Shown here in pieces: positions 62,216 through 64,000 of a stretch of DNA of 64,000 nucleotides; the stretch's first letter is position 1; every line of letters begins with the position of its first letter. The notes under the pieces are model-generated. The model did not search any database. It saw only the letters and a list, made by a program, of their open reading frames with translations, and was not told where the DNA came from. Source of the stretch: Phyllobacterium myrsinacearum (GTDB taxonomy: Bacteria; Pseudomonadota; Alphaproteobacteria; Rhizobiales; Rhizobiaceae); assembly GCF_014138285.1 (NCBI RefSeq), contig NZ_JACGXN010000002.1:1-64000 (forward strand), written 5' to 3'. A program made the position numbers and the translations under genes.

Positions 62216-62743
62216 ATGTTGGCAGACGAACAAGTCTCGAAGATCGAGAGAACAACGACCTTGCGAAAATTGCTCAACGCCCCGATCACCGGAAAACTGT
62301 TTGCGGCTGCAGTTTCAGGAATAGGCGGCATGCTGGCCATCGCTTTGCTGGCGCGTTTGAGTGTCTCATTGAATACGCCGCTTCTGATCGCTCCTTTCGG
62401 GGCCAGTTGCGTTCTCGTCTTCGCCATTCCGCAAAGCCCGCTTGCCCAGCCACGCAACGTCATTGGCGGACATCTGCTTTCATCGGCAATTGGCCTGGCA
62501 GTTTTCGGGTTAATGGGCGCATCGCCCCTCGCCTATGGACTGGCTGTCGGTCTGGCCATTGCCGCTATGCAATTCAGCGGAACGTTGCATCCCCCTGCTG
62601 GCGCCGACCCGATCGTCGTCATTCTGGCCTGAGCCAGCTGGCATTTTCTGGCGTTACCCGTACTGGCTGGAACGATGGCGATCGTCCTGACCGCTGCAGT
62701 TTATCACAAGCTGATTTCGAAGCGGCCTTACCCCACCCCTTAA
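62216..62743 (+). pseudogene. HPP-family membrane protein with in-frame stop
   Basis: ATG 62216 (GGGAG site) opens an HPP-family protein with four predicted helices: LAIALLARLSVSLNTPLLIAPFGASC, QPRNVIGGHLLSS, then FSGTLHPPAGADPIVVILA, containing the His-Pro-Pro motif. A TGA at 62630-62632 replaces what should be a Gly codon, and the frame continues with ASWHFLALPVLAGTMAIVLT to a TAA at 62741-62743. One substitution (GGA to TGA) would explain it. The HPP role is unclear, with some members linked to nitrite transport. It could be a recent nonsense mutation or a base error. Confidence 0.7.
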
Positions 62744-62766
62744 ACACGTGATCTCACAGATATGAT

Positions 62767-62790
62767 CGCTATATTTTGATAAATATAGCG
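62767..62790. promoter_or_regulatory. palindromic operator upstream of dipZ
   Basis: CGCTATATTT-TGAT-AAATATAGCG is a perfect inverted repeat with 10-bp arms, 90 bp before the dipZ start. A related 21-bp sequence lies in front of the LysR gene at 59769, so one regulator may bind both. Confidence 0.65.
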
Positions 62791-62880
62791 AAATCGCTGT
62801 AACTTATTCGGGTCGGCCAACATATTTCAGATGGGCAGTGCGAAATGCTGCCTAACAGCTGACATCAGAAGGCAGACAGC

Positions 62881-64000
62881 ATGATCCTCTTTCTTGTTTC
62901 CTATATCGGTGGCGCACTGACAATTCTGAGCCCCTGCATCCTGCCGGTGCTTCCCTTTGTCTTCGCGCGCACCAATCAGCCATTCATGAAAAGCGGACTG
63001 CCGCTGCTTCTTGGCATGGCCATCACCTTCGCGGGTGTCGCCAGCCTTGCAGCCGTCGGCGGCGGCGGGGCGGTTCAGGCCAATCAATACGGCCGGATTG
63101 CTGCGATCCTGCTTCTCGGGTTCTTTGGGCTGACACTGCTGTTTCCACAACTTGCCGACCGGATGACACGCCCGCTCGTCGCCATCGGAGCACGGCTGTC
63201 GCAATCGGCATCTGATGGAACGCGAGCCGGTTCTACCGTCGCGCCTTCCTTCCTGCTTGGCATTGCAACAGGGTTGCTCTGGGCACCCTGCGCTGGCCCC
63301 ATTCTCGGCCTGCTGTTGACAGGGGCTGCACTTGGCGGCGCAAGCATCCAGACCTCGCTGTTGCTCCTCGCCTATGCCGCGGGCGCTGCCACGTCGCTTG
63401 CACTGGCGTTGCTCATTGGCGGGCGGGTGTTCAGCGCCATGAAACGCGCGCTTGGGGCGGGTGAATGGATCAGGCGCGGCTTGGGCATTGCCGTACTTGC
63501 CGGTGTTGCCGCCATCGCCCTTGGCCTCGATACCGGTTTTCTCACCCAGGTGTCTCTCGCAAGCACGTCTCATCTGGAACAATCGCTGATTGACAAAATC
63601 CAGCCGGAACCAACGGCCGACTCATCTCAAGTATCCGTCGCCATGACCGGAAAGCCGGAAATTACGGCGAATGCCCTGCCGGTTGAAGGCCAGTTTCCTT
63701 CACTTTCGGGTGCAGTGGAGTGGTTGAACTCACCGCCCCTGACGGCCGAGAGCCTCCGCGGCAAGGTTGTGCTTGTCGACTTCTGGACCTATTCCTGCAT
63801 CAATTGCCTGCGAGCCATCCCCTATGTCCGCGCCTGGGCCGAGAAGTACAAGGATCAGGGACTTGTGGTCATCGGCGTGCATGCACCGGAATTCGCATTC
63901 GAAAAGAACATCGACAATGTTCACGCCGCAGCGAAGAACCTCAAGGTCGATTATCCCATCGCCATTGATAATGACTACGGCATATGGCGGGCATTCAACA
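62881..64000 (+). CDS. dipZ: DipZ-like protein: CcdA/DsbD membrane domain plus thioredoxin domain (partial at the window end)
   Basis: The frame starts at ATG 62881 (AGAAGG site) and runs off the window, so the 3' end is missing. The N-terminal ~240 residues form the CcdA/DsbD-type membrane domain with the Cys pair in TILSPCILPVLPF and LWAPCAGPILGLLL. A linker leads to a thioredoxin-like domain with TYSCINCLRAIPYV (Cys306/Cys309). Such proteins move electrons from cytoplasmic thioredoxin across the membrane and reduce periplasmic targets. The palindrome at 62767 may link its expression to the nearby LysR regulator. Confidence 0.92.
   Translation, partial: MILFLVSYIGGALTILSPCILPVLPFVFARTNQPFMKSGLPLLLGMAITFAGVASLAAVGGGGAVQANQYGRIAAILLLGFFGLTLLFPQLADRMTRPLVAIGARLSQSASDGTRAGSTVAPSFLLGIATGLLWAPCAGPILGLLLTGAALGGASIQTSLLLLAYAAGAATSLALALLIGGRVFSAMKRALGAGEWIRRGLGIAVLAGVAAIALGLDTGFLTQVSLASTSHLEQSLIDKIQPEPTADSSQVSVAMTGKPEITANALPVEGQFPSLSGAVEWLNSPPLTAESLRGKVVLVDFWTYSCINCLRAIPYVRAWAEKYKDQGLVVIGVHAPEFAFEKNIDNVHAAAKNLKVDYPIAIDNDYGIWRAFN

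Noticed and set aside
62827-63582. Long open frame on the minus strand opposite dipZ (about 250 codons)
   Set aside because: It is Gly/Gln/Arg/Cys-rich and low in complexity of real motifs. The plus strand encodes an unmistakable CcdA-thioredoxin protein that runs past the window end.
1-64000. tRNA, rRNA, riboswitch or CRISPR array
   Set aside because: I scanned for TPsiC-arm-like GGTTCGAATCC, direct repeats with unique spacers and well-known riboswitch cores, and found none. A covariance-model search would be needed to exclude small RNAs.

Overview
The window reads as a stretch of an alphaproteobacterial chromosome or large replicon, most likely from the Hyphomicrobiales (Rhizobiales), in the Brucella/Ochrobactrum–Phyllobacterium neighbourhood. 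The clues are a BA14K-type lectin-like protein, an Usg-like protein, a DUF6880 protein, GGAAC-N16-type general stress promoters and an alphaproteobacterial LexA box (GTTC-N7-GTTC). The genus is inferred from gene families, not from rRNA.

The first half is accessory. Positions 1-2400 hold small host-like genes, a MITE-like element with an 8-bp target duplication, and a dispersed intergenic repeat whose second copy lies near 11.3 kb in the opposite orientation. Positions 2677-7365 form an orphan type VI secretion cassette: VgrG spike, DUF4123 adaptor, a candidate cysteine-hydrolase effector and an AT-rich exported candidate immunity protein. An IS3-type transposase scar follows. From 7.7 to 16 kb there is an S51 peptidase, a frameshifted UbiA prenyltransferase, unknown and exported proteins, a Sel1-repeat protein, a HIT protein and a frameshifted alpha/beta hydrolase.

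Positions 16-31 kb are the most unusual part. They hold a solitary C5 DNA methyltransferase, a divergent Phd-like/PIN toxin-antitoxin pair, and an operon behind a LexA-type SOS box that encodes a degenerate TnsA-fold protein, a soluble FtsH-like AAA+ zinc protease, a DUF6634-like protein and a Sel1-repeat membrane protein. Next comes a complete Tn7-like transposition operon (tnsA-tnsB-tnsC-tniQ) with a structured leader containing an 88-residue basic ORF and a 21-residue ORF, then terminators, short direct repeats and an RNase HI gene. I could not locate the transposon ends with confidence.

From 31 kb on the content looks like ordinary host metabolism and stress defence. It includes glutathione peroxidase, an HSL-type esterase with a LysR regulator, and a stress block (large catalase katE, small membrane proteins, DUF2188, cation/proton antiporter) with three EcfG-like promoters. 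It continues with BA14K, a CDF transporter, MgtC, a HAD phosphatase, a DMT exporter, an aldo/keto reductase, a bicupin, a DyP peroxidase, an LLM monooxygenase with a divergent LysR, Usg, quinone reductase, MFS, a methyltransferase and DUF2971. It ends in a formate dehydrogenase block (LysR, fdh, HPP, dipZ) in which the LysR gene and dipZ share a related AT-rich dyad. Several genes (ubiA, the hydrolase at 15.2 kb, the VOC-GFA fusion, HPP) carry a single lesion each, so either recent gene decay or sequence errors must be considered.
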